Source: Burkholderiaceae bacterium
Lineage (GTDB): Bacteria > Pseudomonadota > Gammaproteobacteria > Burkholderiales > Burkholderiaceae
Assembly (NCBI GenBank): GCA_030151165.1
Contig: JASLEM010000200.1
Location: 1-6,167, forward strand
Direction of reading: 5' to 3'
Length of the DNA: 6,167 bases
The position numbers and the translations under genes are program-made. Each line of letters opens with the position of its first letter. The first letter of the stretch is position 1. Of the stretch, positions 4,925 to 6,167 are shown piece by piece. The notes beneath the pieces were generated by a model. That model saw only the letters and a list, made by a program, of their open reading frames with translations. It did not search any database and was not told the origin of the DNA.

Positions 4925-6167
4925 TCAGCGCGGATCGAGCGCCTCGATCGGCCGCCACAGCACGCGCAGCCACAGCAGCGACGGCACGGCCAGCACCATC
5001 GCGACGACGAAGAACGCCGGCCACCCGATCGACTCCGCGAGCACGCCCGCGAGCGGCCCGACCCACACGCGGCCGATCGACACGAACGCCGAGAGCAGCG
5101 CGAACTGCGTCGCCGTGAAGCGCTGGTTGGTCAGCGCCATCAGGAACGCGAGGATCGCGGTCGTGCCCATGCCGCTGGCCAGGTTCTCGCTCGCTACCGC
5201 CAGCAGCAGGCCGCCGTCGATCGGCGTCGGCGCCGCGAGCTTGACGAAGCCGAAGTCGAACGCCGGCATCGTCCAGCCCGGGAGCGCGCCCTTGCCGTGC
5301 ACCGCCAACCACCAGAAGCCGACGTTGCTGAGCATCTGCAGCAGGCCGAACACCAGCAGCGCGCGCGCCATGCGCAGCCGCAGCATCAGCGCGCCGCCCA
5401 GCAGCGCGCCGACGATCGTCAGCGCCAGCCCGATCAGCTTGTTGACGACGCCGACCTCCGCCGGCGTGAACGCCATGCCCTTCAGCAGGAACGGCGTCAT
5501 CAGCGACAGCGCGAACGCGTCGCTCAGCTTGTAGAACACGATGAAGCCGAGGAAGCTCCACGCCTGCGGCTGGCGGAAGTAGGCGTCGAGGCCGGACAGC
5601 AGCGTCTCGAAACGCGCCGCGCGCGCCGCCCAGGCCGCGAGCGGCAACGTGAACGCGAGGCCCAGCAGCAACGCCAGCAGGTCGATCCACTTCGCCGCGA
5701 GCGTGCCGTGCGCGACGTCGCTGCCGAACACCGGCGACAGCAGCCAGGCCGCGACCTGCTGGCCGACATGCTGCGTCAGCCACACGCCGACGGCCACCGC
5801 CGCGAGCACCGCGACGAAGCCGACCAGGTCGCGCCGCACCGGCGCGCGCGCGGGGTCGCGCAGGCGCATCGGCGGCAACGCGAGGCGCGGCAACGCGATC
5901 GCCGAGAACACCGCGGCGATCGCCATCAGCGCCGCCATCACGCGGTAGACCTGCGGCCAGCTCATGCCCGAGCCGGCGGTGGCGTCCGTCCAGATCAGCG
6001 CGACGCCGCCCGACAGGATCATCGCGAGCCGATACCCCATCACGTACAGCGACGAGCCCACGCCGCGCTCGCGCTGCGGCAGCAGGTCGGTGCGGTAGGC
6101 GTCGATCACGACGTCCTGCGACGCGCTGAGGAAGGCCGTGCCGACGCCCAGCGCCGCGAACAGCGGC
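4925..6167 (-). CDS. ampG: AmpG-family muropeptide permease (5' end beyond the right edge)
   Basis: 413 visible residues of a major-facilitator-superfamily inner-membrane transporter. AmpG imports GlcNAc-1,6-anhydroMurNAc-(peptides) from the periplasm for peptidoglycan recycling and, where present, feeds AmpR control of beta-lactamase. The frame stays open to the right edge, and SASQDVVIDAYR (visible residues 14-25) is the conserved early AmpG motif. The GTG at 6109 that could be read as a start falls inside this motif, so the true start is outside the window. Other AmpG signatures are GVGSSLYVMGYRLAM, FYKLSDAFALSLMTPFLLKG, VNKLIGLALTIVGALLGG, ENLASGMGTTAILAFLMAL and FTATQFALLSAFVSIGR. The mid-protein stretch (DLVGFVAVLAAVAV to LLALLLGLAFTLPL) adds the extra hydrophobic segments that distinguish AmpG from 12-helix MFS proteins. 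Roughly 100 N-terminal residues should be missing, compared with about 490 in E. coli. It is followed by the M48 gene after 67 bp. Confidence 0.94.
   Translation of the reverse strand, partial: PLFAALGVGTAFLSASQDVVIDAYRTDLLPQRERGVGSSLYVMGYRLAMILSGGVALIWTDATAGSGMSWPQVYRVMAALMAIAAVFSAIALPRLALPPMRLRDPARAPVRRDLVGFVAVLAAVAVGVWLTQHVGQQVAAWLLSPVFGSDVAHGTLAAKWIDLLALLLGLAFTLPLAAWAARAARFETLLSGLDAYFRQPQAWSFLGFIVFYKLSDAFALSLMTPFLLKGMAFTPAEVGVVNKLIGLALTIVGALLGGALMLRLRMARALLVFGLLQMLSNVGFWWLAVHGKGALPGWTMPAFDFGFVKLAAPTPIDGGLLLAVASENLASGMGTTAILAFLMALTNQRFTATQFALLSAFVSIGRVWVGPLAGVLAESIGWPAFFVVAMVLAVPSLLWLRVLWRPIEALDPR

Noticed and set aside
3532..5118. 528-codon plus-strand open frame across KGG, M48 and the end of ampG
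   Set aside because: It runs antisense to two strongly supported genes, and its composition (RARQRQ-like runs) is typical of a shadow frame.
4854..5783. 309-codon minus-strand frame within ampG
   Set aside because: This is an alternative frame of the same strand as ampG, Arg/Ala/Gly-rich, with no recognisable motif.

Overview
The window is a GC-rich stretch of bacterial chromosome with dense GC-rich codon usage and Gram-negative envelope features: a lipobox, a Tat signal, a C-terminal Phe beta-barrel protein and AmpG. It looks most like a betaproteobacterium such as the Burkholderiales. That is inferred from composition and protein style and was not tested by a search.

Layout. Positions 1-1895, minus strand: a two-gene unit. 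A secreted S10-family serine carboxypeptidase-like lipoprotein (start 1895, stop 294) is followed by a second secreted protein, of which only the first 98 residues are in the window. The two overlap as TGATG. Positions 2114-2815, plus strand: a small outer-membrane beta-barrel-like protein, transcribed divergently from the peptidase across a 218-bp gap that contains a near-perfect palindrome. Positions 2838-6167, minus strand: in transcription order, ampG (5' end beyond the right edge), a Tat-exported M48 metalloprotease, a small KGG-motif stress-type protein, and methylglyoxal synthase (mgsA). mgsA and the barrel gene converge with 22 bp between stop codons.

How the genes may relate. Most products act at the envelope: AmpG imports cell-wall turnover products, the M48 protease probably does periplasmic quality control, the S10 lipoprotein is an exported peptidase-like hydrolase, and the barrel sits in the outer membrane. 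MgsA is a cytosolic bypass enzyme of glycolysis. Only ampG-M48 (67-bp gap) and S10-partial gene (overlap) look like transcriptional units. KGG and mgsA each have over 190 bp upstream and probably their own promoters.

I see no CRISPR array, mobile element, tRNA, rRNA or phage gene, and no convincing undescribed multi-gene system. The most open item is the truncated repeat-bearing secreted protein at the left edge. The regulatory palindromes around mgsA, the KGG gene and the barrel gene come next. The long Arg/Val/Ala-rich open frames opposite the real genes are GC-driven shadows.
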